Below are positions 28,449 through 34,414 of a stretch of 34,549 nt of DNA, piece after piece. The DNA is taken from assembly GCA_028696185.1 (NCBI GenBank), contig JAQVHL010000025.1, positions 229 through 34,777 on the forward strand. The letters run 5' to 3'. The notes below the pieces were generated by a model. The model searched no databases. It had not been told where the DNA came from and was given only the letters and a program-made list of their open reading frames with translations. Source of the DNA: Halothiobacillaceae bacterium (GTDB taxonomy: Bacteria; Pseudomonadota; Gammaproteobacteria; Halothiobacillales; Halothiobacillaceae). Made by a program: the position numbers and the translations under genes. Numbering within the stretch: the stretch's first letter is position 1; each line of letters starts with the position of its first letter.

Positions 28449-28634
28449 TTCGGGCCGGTCTCCGGGCTCATGCCTTGGACGACATTTCGTCCACCCGCGC
28501 CGCCTTCCCGTCCCCCTCAGGGGCAGTGGCTTCATGGCGCGCGTACCGGCATTTACCGTTGCGGGGGCAGCACAGGCTTTCGGCTCGTGGCCGGCACCTG
28601 TTTCCCGTTTAACCCCGCCTCAAGCAGGGCACCC
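28449..28634 (-). ncRNA. Cobalamin (B12) riboswitch
   Basis: Read on the minus strand, this leader contains the conserved elements in order: GGTGCCC and GGTTAAACGGGAAACAGGTGCC, the B12 box GCCTGTGCTGCCCCCGCAAC (28577-28558), GGTAAATGCC, GCCACTGCCCCTGAGGGG, GGGAAGGC, and ATGAGCCCGGAGACCGGCCC at the 3' side. Coordinates are approximate at both ends. It lies about 50 nt upstream of btuB and would lower expression of btuB-cobO-cbiB-cobD when adenosylcobalamin is plentiful, which is known for this RNA class. Confidence 0.93.
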
Positions 28635-28677
28635 GAAACATGAACGCCGCGCGGCTCACAGGCGCGCGGCGCGAGGC

Positions 28678-28706
28678 ATTATAGAGTGCGGGAGGGAATT
28701 CGGAAG
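28678..28706 (-). promoter_or_regulatory. Promoter of the btuB riboswitch transcript
   Basis: A perfect TATAAT (28683-28678 on the minus strand) lies just upstream of the riboswitch. The -35 is weak (TTCCGA or CTTCCG around 28706-28700). Transcription would start near 28671, and the first structure made would be a GC-rich hairpin pairing GCCGCGCG with CGCGCGGC (about 28645-28670), then the riboswitch. Confidence 0.6.
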
Positions 28707-28787
28707 CCTTCGCGGTGCTTGAGGCAATCTCCGTCTCGTTGTCCGTGGGCACAGCAAGGGCGGGATGCTGCGCGTGCTTCAGCCGGC

Positions 28788-28800
28788 CAGGGTGTTAAAA
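28788..28800 (+). repeat. Left half of a hairpin element interrupted by the RAYT module
   Basis: CAGGGTGTTAAAA here is the near-complement of TTTTCAACACCCTG at 29415-29428. Joining both sides across one copy of ATCGCTTT rebuilds a hairpin with 13 of 14 arm positions paired. The arms resemble the GTTGAAAA repeats in the lepA and recO leaders. Confidence 0.5.
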
Positions 28801-28808
28801 ATCGCTTT
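28801..28808 (+). repeat. Left 8-bp direct repeat flanking RAYT module 1
   Basis: ATCGCTTT occurs here and again at 29410-29417, exactly outside the module ends GATCGTTCC and GGAACGATC. It looks like a target-site duplication. The last five bases also precede module 2, so part of the match may belong to the element. Confidence 0.45.
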
Positions 28809-28831
28809 GATCGTTCCGACGCTCCAGCGTC

Positions 28832-29218
28832 TCAGTACCATGAATCAACCTCCATCAGCCCCTTCTGCCCGGCATAGTCGCGTGCGCTCGAATAGCGCCA
28901 GTGCTCGGGCACATCCACATAGCCGCGTTTCACCGGATTCTGGTGGATGTACTCCAGCTTCTCTCGCATCACCGCCTCACTGAACACCATTTCAGCGTGT
29001 GAACCTTCCTGCCAGAACTGATATTCGCGGTCACGCTTGTAAGCGCATTTGGCAAAACGCATCCGGCTCAGCAGACGCTCCGCCTTGTGCGCCTCCAGCA
29101 ATTCGATCAGCCGGGCCGCCGTGAAGGATTTGAAGCTGCTTACACATTTGTCCAGACGCGGCGCCTGGGCCACGAAATGCAGATGGTTTTCCAGAATCAC
29201 ATAACGGCTTCTGCCCAT
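28832..29218 (-). pseudogene. Internally deleted REP-associated tyrosine transposase
   Basis: This 128-aa frame matches the 177-aa RAYT at 32222-32755, except that residues 11-59 are missing; MGRSRYVILE joins directly to NHLHFVAQAP. The 147-bp gap corresponds exactly to the distance between two TTCCAGAATCACATA repeats in the intact copy, one of which remains here (29189-29203). The HxH motif and the YIHQNP motif are kept, but the first strands of the Y1 fold (PHFLTFTV and the following helix) are gone, so activity is unlikely. The reading frame survives. Remaining differences from the intact copy are few, suggesting a recent event. Confidence 0.85.
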
Positions 29219-29380
29219 GGCTCAGGCTCCGTCACATCGGGACGCTGGAGCGCCGGGAGCGGCATTTCCACGCTGGAGCGTGGGAACGATCAACGATCAA
29301 GCGTGGGAGCGCAGCTCGACCTTCTGGAACGGTGGCATTCCCATGCTCCAGTGTGGCCATGCTCTCCCCGCGCCACGTAT

Positions 29381-29406
29381 CGTTCCCACGCTCCAGCGTG
29401 GGAACG
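29381..29406. repeat. REP-like palindrome, perfect 12-bp arms
   Basis: CGTTCCCACGCT and AGCGTGGGAACG are exact inverted repeats separated by CC. The same 26-bp unit occurs at 32926-32951, and related units at 32174-32197, 32801-32825 and 32091-32120. In other RAYT systems such palindromes are the transposase substrate; here that is inferred from association. Confidence 0.8.
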
Positions 29407-29409
29407 ATC

Positions 29410-29417
29410 ATCGCTTT
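29410..29417 (+). repeat. Right 8-bp direct repeat flanking RAYT module 1
   Basis: This is the second copy of ATCGCTTT (first at 28801-28808). It runs straight into the right half of the interrupted hairpin, TTTTCAACACCCTG at 29415-29428. Confidence 0.45.
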
Positions 29418-29440
29418 TCAACACCCTGATAACGATCTCC

Positions 29441-31063
29441 TTACGGCAGCAAGGGCAGTCCCAGTTCCGCCAGGTACTGATTGTGCCGCTGCCGGGCTTC
29501 GGCGACTTGGTGCCCGGCGGCCAGCAGGTGGGCATGCACGGCGGCAAGGTCGATTTCCTCTTCCTCCTCCGCCGTGCTGACGTAGCGTGAAATATTCAGG
29601 TTGAAATCGTTCTTCTCGATCTCCTCCATGCCCACCCGCCGCGAATAGCGCTGCTCTTCCTTGCGGAACTGGTAGGTACTGATGATCTTGTCGATGTGCT
29701 CGGGCAAAAGTTGGTTCTGGCGCTTGCCCTTTTCGAAATGCTCGGCGGCGTTGATGAACAACACGTCGTCCGGCTTCTTGCACTTCTTCAGCACCAGGAT
29801 GCAGACCGGAATGCCGGTGGAGAAAAACAGGTTGGCCGGCAGGCCGATCACCGTGTCGATGTGGCCGTCCTTGAGCAGCTTGGTACGGATGCGTGCCTCG
29901 GCCCCGCCCCGGAACAGCACGCCGTGCGGCAGGATGATGGCCATCACGCCGTCCTGCTTCAGGAAGTGGAAGCCATGCAGCAGGAAGGCGAAGTCGGCGG
30001 CGGACTTGGGCGCCAGGCCGTAATTCTTGAAGCGCACGTCCTCGCCCAGCGCCTCGCTTGGCTCCCAGCGGTAGCTGAAGGGCGGATTGGCCACCACCGC
30101 GTCGAACTTCGGCATCCTGGCCGGATTGGTTTCGCGCAGCATGTCCCACTCGTTGAGCAGGGTGTCGCCGTGGAAGATCTCGAACTCGGAATCCTTCACC
30201 CCGTGCAGCAGCATGTTCATGCGCGCCAGGTTGTAGGTGGTGATGTTCTTTTCCTGGCCGTGAATCTTGCCTATGCCATGCGGCCCCATGCGGTGGCGAA
30301 CATTCAGCAGCAATGAACCAGACCCGCAGGCAAAATCCAGCACGCTATCCAGGTGTGAACGCTGCCCCGTCGCGGGTTCCTGTCCGTCCAGCGTGACGAT
30401 GGCGGAAAGGATGCTCGAAATGGGCTGCGGCGTGTAGAACTCGCCCGCCTTCTTGCCCGAGCCTGCGGCAAACTGGCCGATCAGGTATTCATAGGCATCG
30501 CCCAGCGCGTCGCTGTCGGTACTGAACTGGATCAGCCCCTTGGCGATTTCGCCGATGATCTTGCACAAGCGGGCATTACGCTCGGCATAGGTCTTGCCCA
30601 GCTTGTCGGAGGCCAGATTGATCTCCGAGAACAAGCCGCGGAAGGTGCTGGCGAAAGATTCGTTTTCGATATAGTTGAACCCGCTTTGCAGTGTGCTAAG
30701 AAGCATCGGGTTCTGAATGCGTGCCAGTTCGGTGATGTTGGTCCACAGGTACTGCGGCTCGATCACATAATGCACCTTGCGGCGCATCTGCTTCTCGAAT
30801 TCCGGTACGTCGGTCAGGTTTTCTTCGTACCAGGCATGAAGTGGCGTGCTCACGCCGCTCTGCTTCAGCACTTCGGCGGGGAGGTCAGGGTAATCCGGCC
30901 CCAGTTCCTTCTTCGCAGCGGCTTCGTAGTTGTCCGACAGATAGCGCAGGAACAGAAAGGCCAGCATGTAGTCGCGGAAGTCGTCCGCATTCATAGCGCC
31001 ACGCAGCTGGTCGGCGATGGCCCACAGGGTCTTGCCCAGTTGTTGTTTTTCCAGATCGGTCAT
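29441..31063 (-). CDS. hsdM: Type I restriction-modification system, DNA methyltransferase subunit
   Basis: HsdM is the N6-adenine methylating subunit; two copies with HsdS form the modification enzyme and are needed with HsdR for restriction. The 540-aa protein has the N-terminal HsdM domain (LWAIADQLRGAMNADDFRDYMLAFLFLRYLSD), then GKKAGEFYTPQPI, SAM-binding motif I DFACGSGS near 243-250, and motif IV NPPF at 326-329. The ATG overlaps the rhuM stop as ATGA, so translation is coupled to rhuM. Its stop lies just beside RAYT module 1. hsdS is upstream but separated from it by rhuM and RAYT module 2; no hsdR lies in the window. Confidence 0.96.
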   Translation of the reverse strand: MTDLEKQQLGKTLWAIADQLRGAMNADDFRDYMLAFLFLRYLSDNYEAAAKKELGPDYPDLPAEVLKQSGVSTPLHAWYEENLTDVPEFEKQMRRKVHYVIEPQYLWTNITELARIQNPMLLSTLQSGFNYIENESFASTFRGLFSEINLASDKLGKTYAERNARLCKIIGEIAKGLIQFSTDSDALGDAYEYLIGQFAAGSGKKAGEFYTPQPISSILSAIVTLDGQEPATGQRSHLDSVLDFACGSGSLLLNVRHRMGPHGIGKIHGQEKNITTYNLARMNMLLHGVKDSEFEIFHGDTLLNEWDMLRETNPARMPKFDAVVANPPFSYRWEPSEALGEDVRFKNYGLAPKSAADFAFLLHGFHFLKQDGVMAIILPHGVLFRGGAEARIRTKLLKDGHIDTVIGLPANLFFSTGIPVCILVLKKCKKPDDVLFINAAEHFEKGKRQNQLLPEHIDKIISTYQFRKEEQRYSRRVGMEEIEKNDFNLNISRYVSTAEEEEEIDLAAVHAHLLAAGHQVAEARQRHNQYLAELGLPLLP

Positions 31064-32067
31064 GATGATTTGCCTGTGCGGTGCTTGATTCTGCTTTCCA
31101 GTGCCTTCAGCTCTGCATCGTCCTGCGCATCGGCGGCCTGCGCCTCCTGGGTCTTGCGGCGTTGGTCGTAATCCAGAAACAGCGTGCCCACCTTCTGCTC
31201 CATGCGGGCATGGCTGACGGAACCCGCGCCGCTCAGCAGGGGAAAGCCGTTGGCGGTAATGATCTGCCCCACGTTCTCCTGCCAGAAGGCCATGCGGATT
31301 TCCTCGCGGCGCTTGGCGCGCAACTCGGCGGTTTCCAGAAAGATCACCACCAACCGGTTGAGGGTGTCGATTTCGTCTTCGGACAGGTAATTCTTGGCGA
31401 CAACGATGTCCTGCTTGCGCACCTGCGTACCCTTCCAGGTCAGCAGGCCGAAATGCGGATCGGCGGCATTGGCCCGCGCCAGGATGAGTTCAGCGGCAGT
31501 CTGCTGCGTTACTGCGTAGAGCAGCATGTTCTGCACGGTGGCGAAGAATTGCTGGGTAGCGGTGTCGGACTTGTCGTAATCGCTGGAGAGGGCGAAGAGG
31601 TCGCGCACCTTCTGATAAAAGCGCTTTTCCGAGGCGCGAATATCGCGGATGCGCGCCAGCATCTCATCGAAGTAATCCGGGCGACCATCCGGGTTCTTCA
31701 GCCGCTCGTCGTCCATCGCGAAGCCCTTGAGCAGGTACTCCTTGAGCACCGTGCTCGCCCAGCGACGGAATTGCACCCCGCGCGGCGAGCGCACGCGATA
31801 GCCCACGGCCAGGATGGCGTCGAGGTTGTAGTGCGCTACCCGGTAGTTCTTGCCATCGGAAGCAGTTGTCAACCATTGGTTGACAACTGATCCCTCGTTC
31901 AACTCCTGATCGGCAAAGATGGACTTCAGGTGCTTCGCCACATTCTGCTTGGAGGTCTGGAACAGCTCGGCCATCTCCAGTTGAGAGAGCCACACCGTCC
32001 CACCTTCGGCGCGCAACTGGATTTGGCTGCGGCCGTCTTCGCTGGTGTAGAGAATGAGCTGGGTCAT
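31060..32067 (-). CDS. rhuM: RhuM-family protein in the type I RM operon
   Basis: This 335-aa protein belongs to the virulence RhuM family, named after a Salmonella pathogenicity-island gene and often found inside type I restriction loci; its function is not established. The N-terminal half holds the conserved pattern VWLSQLEMAELFQTSKQNVAKHL, which resembles a DNA-binding helix-turn-helix, then SVVNQWLTTASDGKNYRVAHYNLDAILAVGYRVRSPRGVQFRRWA. The C-terminal half is helical and charged. The ATG at 32067 has GAGG upstream. Its stop overlaps hsdM, so it could serve as a regulatory or accessory protein of the system. A 27-nt palindrome lies within the gene. Confidence 0.85.
   Translation of the reverse strand: MTQLILYTSEDGRSQIQLRAEGGTVWLSQLEMAELFQTSKQNVAKHLKSIFADQELNEGSVVNQWLTTASDGKNYRVAHYNLDAILAVGYRVRSPRGVQFRRWASTVLKEYLLKGFAMDDERLKNPDGRPDYFDEMLARIRDIRASEKRFYQKVRDLFALSSDYDKSDTATQQFFATVQNMLLYAVTQQTAAELILARANAADPHFGLLTWKGTQVRKQDIVVAKNYLSEDEIDTLNRLVVIFLETAELRAKRREEIRMAFWQENVGQIITANGFPLLSGAGSVSHARMEQKVGTLFLDYDQRRKTQEAQAADAQDDAELKALESRIKHRTGKSS
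31863..31889. repeat. Perfect 27-nt palindrome inside rhuM
   Basis: CAGTTGTCAACCA (31863-31875) and TGGTTGACAACTG (31877-31889) are exact inverted repeats around one central T. The palindrome lies in the codons for SVVNQWLTT of RhuM, a conserved stretch. It could be an operator for this or another regulator, or chance reinforced by codon choice. Confidence 0.7.
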
Positions 32068-32089
32068 GCTGACGCCTCATTCAGCACTG
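32063..32089 (-). pseudogene. Remnant of an hsdS 3' end upstream of rhuM
   Basis: Read on the minus strand, the last 27 nt before and across the rhuM start encode PVLNEASA-stop, where the stop TGA overlaps the rhuM ATG as ATGA. The 3' end of the present hsdS encodes PVLNGASA-stop. The two DNA segments match at 21 of 27 positions, and five of the six differences are at third codon positions, as expected for homologous coding DNA. Similarity ends at the REP palindrome beginning 2 bp further upstream. The match is short, so chance cannot be fully excluded. Confidence 0.6.
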
Positions 32090-32090
32090 G

Positions 32091-32120
32091 ATGGTTCCCA
32101 CGCTGGAGCGTGGGAACCAT
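32091..32120. repeat. REP-like palindrome upstream of rhuM, perfect 14-bp arms
   Basis: ATGGTTCCCACGCT and AGCGTGGGAACCAT are exact inverted repeats around GG. It is the longest palindrome of this family in the window and has the inverted (GG) centre relative to the copies at 29381 and 32926. It directly abuts the hsdS remnant and could block or shape read-through into rhuM-hsdM. Confidence 0.75.
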
Positions 32121-32135
32121 GCTTTTCGGGAAAGT

Positions 32136-32169
32136 AAGCAGCAATGCTTGATCATTGGGAATGCTGCTT
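32136..32169. repeat. Inverted repeat next to RAYT module 2
   Basis: AAGCAGCA (32136-32143) pairs with TGCTGCTT (32162-32169) across an 18-nt loop, between the rhuM-proximal palindrome and the left end of module 2. No role is apparent. Confidence 0.4.
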
Positions 32170-32221
32170 TGATCGTTCCCACGCTCCAGCGTGGGAATGC
32201 CGCCTCCGACGCTCCAGCGTT

Positions 32222-32755
32222 TCAGTACCATGAATCAACCTCCATCAACCCCGTCTGCCCGGCATAGTCGCGTGCGCTCGAATAGCGCCAGTGCTCGGGC
32301 ACATCCACATAGCCGCGTTTCACCGGATTCTGGTGGATGTACTCCAGCTTCTCTCGCATCACCGCCTCACTGAACACCATTTCAGCGTGTGAACCTTCCT
32401 GCCAGAACTGATATTCGCGGTCACGCTTGTAAGCGCATTTTGCAAAAAGCATCCGGCTCAGCAGACGCTCCGCCTTGCGCGCCTCCAGCAGCTCGATCAA
32501 CCGGGCCGCAGTGAAGGATTTGAAGCTGCTTACACACTTGTCCAGACGCGGCGCCTGGGCCACGAAATGCAGGTGGTTTTCCAGAATCACATAGCCATAG
32601 AGCCGCAAGCCGTCATGGGCGCGCTGATGGCGCCAGCTATCCAGAAGAATCTGCACCGCATCCGGGCGAGTGAAAACCGGCAACCACTCAACGACCGTAA
32701 ATGTCAGGAAATGGGGCTTGTCGGGTTCCAGAATCACATAACGGCTTCTGCCCAT
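32222..32755 (-). CDS. REP-associated tyrosine transposase (RAYT, Y1/IS200-like)
   Basis: This 177-aa protein is a Y1-type single-strand DNA transposase of the RAYT group, which act on REP palindromes. It starts with MGRSRYVILEPDKPHFLTFTVVEW, has the HxH metal-binding motif at His61-Leu-His63 (ENHLHF), and carries EYIHQNPVKRGYV, whose Tyr139 is the likely catalytic residue. The C-terminal WRYSSARDYAG is typical of the group. Palindromes lie immediately on both sides. The gene looks intact. The 15-bp repeats at 32579-32593 and 32726-32740 are 147 bp apart and explain the deletion in the left copy. Confidence 0.9.
   Translation of the reverse strand: MGRSRYVILEPDKPHFLTFTVVEWLPVFTRPDAVQILLDSWRHQRAHDGLRLYGYVILENHLHFVAQAPRLDKCVSSFKSFTAARLIELLEARKAERLLSRMLFAKCAYKRDREYQFWQEGSHAEMVFSEAVMREKLEYIHQNPVKRGYVDVPEHWRYSSARDYAGQTGLMEVDSWY
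32579..32593 (+). repeat. 15-bp direct repeat inside RAYT (first copy)
   Basis: TTCCAGAATCACATA is repeated exactly at 32726-32740. Both copies encode YVILE. Loss of one repeat and the DNA between them yields the 128-aa left RAYT exactly and in frame. Confidence 0.85.
32726..32740 (+). repeat. 15-bp direct repeat inside RAYT (second copy)
   Basis: This is the partner of the repeat at 32579-32593; the distance between starts is 147 bp. Confidence 0.85.
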
Positions 32756-32925
32756 GGCTCAGGCTCCGTCACATCGGGACGCTGGAGCGTCGGGAGCGGC
32801 ATTCCCACGCTGGAGCGTGGGAACGATCAAACGATCAACGATCAAGCGTGGGAGCGCAGCTCGACCTTCTGGAACGGCGGCATTCCCATGCTCCAGTGTG
32901 GCCATGCTCTTCCCGCGCCACGTAT

Positions 32926-32951
32926 CGTTCCCACGCTCCAGCGTGGGAACG
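32926..32951. repeat. REP-like palindrome, right end of module 2
   Basis: The arms CGTTCCCACGCT and AGCGTGGGAACG are identical to those at 29381-29406. The hsdS stop codon lies 37 bp further right. Confidence 0.8.
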
Positions 32952-32988
32952 CAGCACGGCCCGGCTGATACGTGCGAATGGCGTGTGT

Positions 32989-34224
32989 TCATGCGGATGC
33001 CCCGTTGAGCACCGGGAACAACTGCTGCATCATGCCTTTCTTGTGGGTTTTGAGGGCGTCGATCTTCTGGCTTTGGGCGGTGATCAGATCATCGAGAGAA
33101 GACAGGCAGTCGGCGATTCTTCGTTGCTCTTCAATCGCAGGAATCGGCAACGAAGTCGCTTTTGCGGCCACTGCCGTGAACTGAGGGATGCTTGTAACCT
33201 CAGTGGGTACTCTTCCGAGGTGATTCCAGCACTCACATATAAATCTCGGATCAATTTTCTTGAAATTGCTGACAACAAGCAGGCGACCGATACCCATGAA
33301 TTCGTGTGACCTAGCGAAAGCCACACCTAACGTACCTCGCGCAGTGATTGTGACGCTGCCTTTTGGAAACTTAGGAACCGAGTAATAGCCATATAGACCT
33401 TGCTCTTCAACCGCATTTGAATAGACGGGATATATGTGTTCATTGGTCTTTACCGGAGAAAAGTAAGCTGCATCTACATCGCCTGATGCAACTACAGTGG
33501 AAATTTCTCCAAGCTCCTTATCTTCCCACTCCCCCGCCTCCCGAAATTCCGGAAACCGCAGCCGTGGCACGGTTTCGCCTTCGCGGGGGAAAAGCTGCTG
33601 CATCAGGCCCTTCTTGTGGGTCTTGAGGGCGTCCAGCTTTTGGGTTTCCGCCGTGATCAGTTCGTCGAGGGAAGACAGGCAGGCGGCGATTTTCTGTTGC
33701 TCTGCATGTTTCGGCGTCGGAATCTTCACGCCAAAGAATGCTTCCCTGCTGATGTTTAGAAGCCCATTGCTTCTCGCGCCGCTAGTGATGTGTTTCCTGA
33801 GTTGTAAACCATGCGCGTTTTGCTCGAAGCACTGCCGAAAAAAGCCGTTTTCATACCCAGATTTCAAGCGAAAGCAGATAAATACGTTGGGCGCAGCAAC
33901 TTCGCCCCAGCCTTGCAGATCATAAACACATCCTTGAGGGAACTTGAGAGAGTTGCCTTTGTTGTAAACAAAGTCGCCATCGCGAACCACGGTGTATAGC
34001 CGATACTGATTCCCTGAGATGTCTCGCCCGAACTTCTCTGCTTGCGGCACGAAACCGACCCCGGCGGAAATGCTAACGGGAACCAGCTTTCGTTCACCGA
34101 CTCGTTCATCGACCGGTACGGAAATGTCTTCAAGCTTTGGAGTGTCCCATTCGCCAGCATCCCGAAACTCGGGAAACCTTAGCCGTGGCACCAGCGCCGA
34201 CTTTTCCTTGCGCTCTTCGTTCAT
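32989..34224 (-). CDS. hsdS: Type I restriction-modification system, specificity subunit
   Basis: HsdS recognises a bipartite DNA target and binds two HsdM. The 411-aa protein has two half-subunits, each opening with VPRLRFPEFR(D/E)AGEW (34146-34191 and 33526-33570) and closing with CLSSLD(E/D)LITA...ALKTHKKG(L/M)MQQLFP; the two target-recognition domains between them differ. The recognition domains are visibly more AT-rich than the flanking genes, as is usual for exchanged HsdS segments. The ATG at 34224 gives the family-like MNEERKEKSALVPRLRFPEF; ATG 34248 and GTG 34254 are alternatives that would overlap the small ORF upstream. RAYT module 2 lies directly downstream. Confidence 0.93.
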   Translation of the reverse strand: MNEERKEKSALVPRLRFPEFRDAGEWDTPKLEDISVPVDERVGERKLVPVSISAGVGFVPQAEKFGRDISGNQYRLYTVVRDGDFVYNKGNSLKFPQGCVYDLQGWGEVAAPNVFICFRLKSGYENGFFRQCFEQNAHGLQLRKHITSGARSNGLLNISREAFFGVKIPTPKHAEQQKIAACLSSLDELITAETQKLDALKTHKKGLMQQLFPREGETVPRLRFPEFREAGEWEDKELGEISTVVASGDVDAAYFSPVKTNEHIYPVYSNAVEEQGLYGYYSVPKFPKGSVTITARGTLGVAFARSHEFMGIGRLLVVSNFKKIDPRFICECWNHLGRVPTEVTSIPQFTAVAAKATSLPIPAIEEQRRIADCLSSLDDLITAQSQKIDALKTHKKGMMQQLFPVLNGASA

Positions 34225-34237
34225 CGCGCTCGCGCCC

Positions 34238-34414
34238 TTACTGCTCATACGCACTCAGCCCCGAAATCTCCCGTCCCTGTGCCAGCTTATGCAGCAGCGG
34301 CGTCAGGTCGTCCACCAGCGCCAGTTCGGCCTGGGTGCGCGCCTTCCAGCTCAAGCCCAGCGGGGCCATGAGCTCGCTCAGGCGTTCGCCGTCGAAACGA
34401 GGGCATGCGTACAT
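34238..34414 (-). CDS. Small 58-aa ORF between DinD-like gene and hsdS
   Basis: The ATG at 34414 overlaps the upstream stop as TGATG, and the stop lies 13 bp before the preferred hsdS start, so the frame is packed like an operon gene. The product begins MYACPRFDGERLSELMAPLG and ends EISGLSAYEQ. It has no signal peptide or membrane segment and appears acidic and helical. I do not recognise a family. It may be a real small accessory gene or the remnant of a longer one. Confidence 0.5.
   Translation of the reverse strand: MYACPRFDGERLSELMAPLGLSWKARTQAELALVDDLTPLLHKLAQGREISGLSAYEQ

Larger units (their letters stand above)
28809..29409. mobile_element. REP/RAYT module 1 (left copy)
   Basis: This 601-bp module has inverted ends GATCGTTCC (28809-28817) and GGAACGATC (29401-29409), an internally deleted RAYT gene, and REP-like palindromes of the GTTCCCACGCTCCAGCGTGG type: a short form at 28818-28831, an inverted GG-loop form at 29241-29254 and 29265-29287, an imperfect copy at about 29336-29360, and a perfect 26-bp copy at 29381-29406. 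It is nearly identical to module 2 (32171-32951) in the same orientation and directly follows the hsdM stop. Confidence 0.75.
32171..32951. mobile_element. REP/RAYT module 2 (right copy)
   Basis: This 781-bp module starts with GATCGTTCC and contains an intact RAYT gene with REP-like palindromes on both sides: 32174-32197, 32208-32221, 32778-32791, 32801-32825, an imperfect one near 32880-32905, and a perfect 26-bp one at 32926-32951. It matches module 1 in order and orientation, plus the 147 bp that module 1 has lost and a second short palindrome on the left. The right end lacks the terminal ATC of module 1, and no flanking direct repeat was found. It separates hsdS from rhuM-hsdM. Confidence 0.78.

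Noticed and set aside
26564-28612. A 682-codon open frame antisense to btuB
   Set aside because: It mirrors btuB through high-GC third positions, has low-complexity Ala/Gly/Val-rich translation and no recognisable domain; btuB itself is certain.
28809-32951. A CRISPR array formed by the repeated GTTCCCACGCTCC units
   Set aside because: Units are palindromic, irregularly spaced, in both orientations and tied to RAYT genes; there are no uniform spacers or cas genes.
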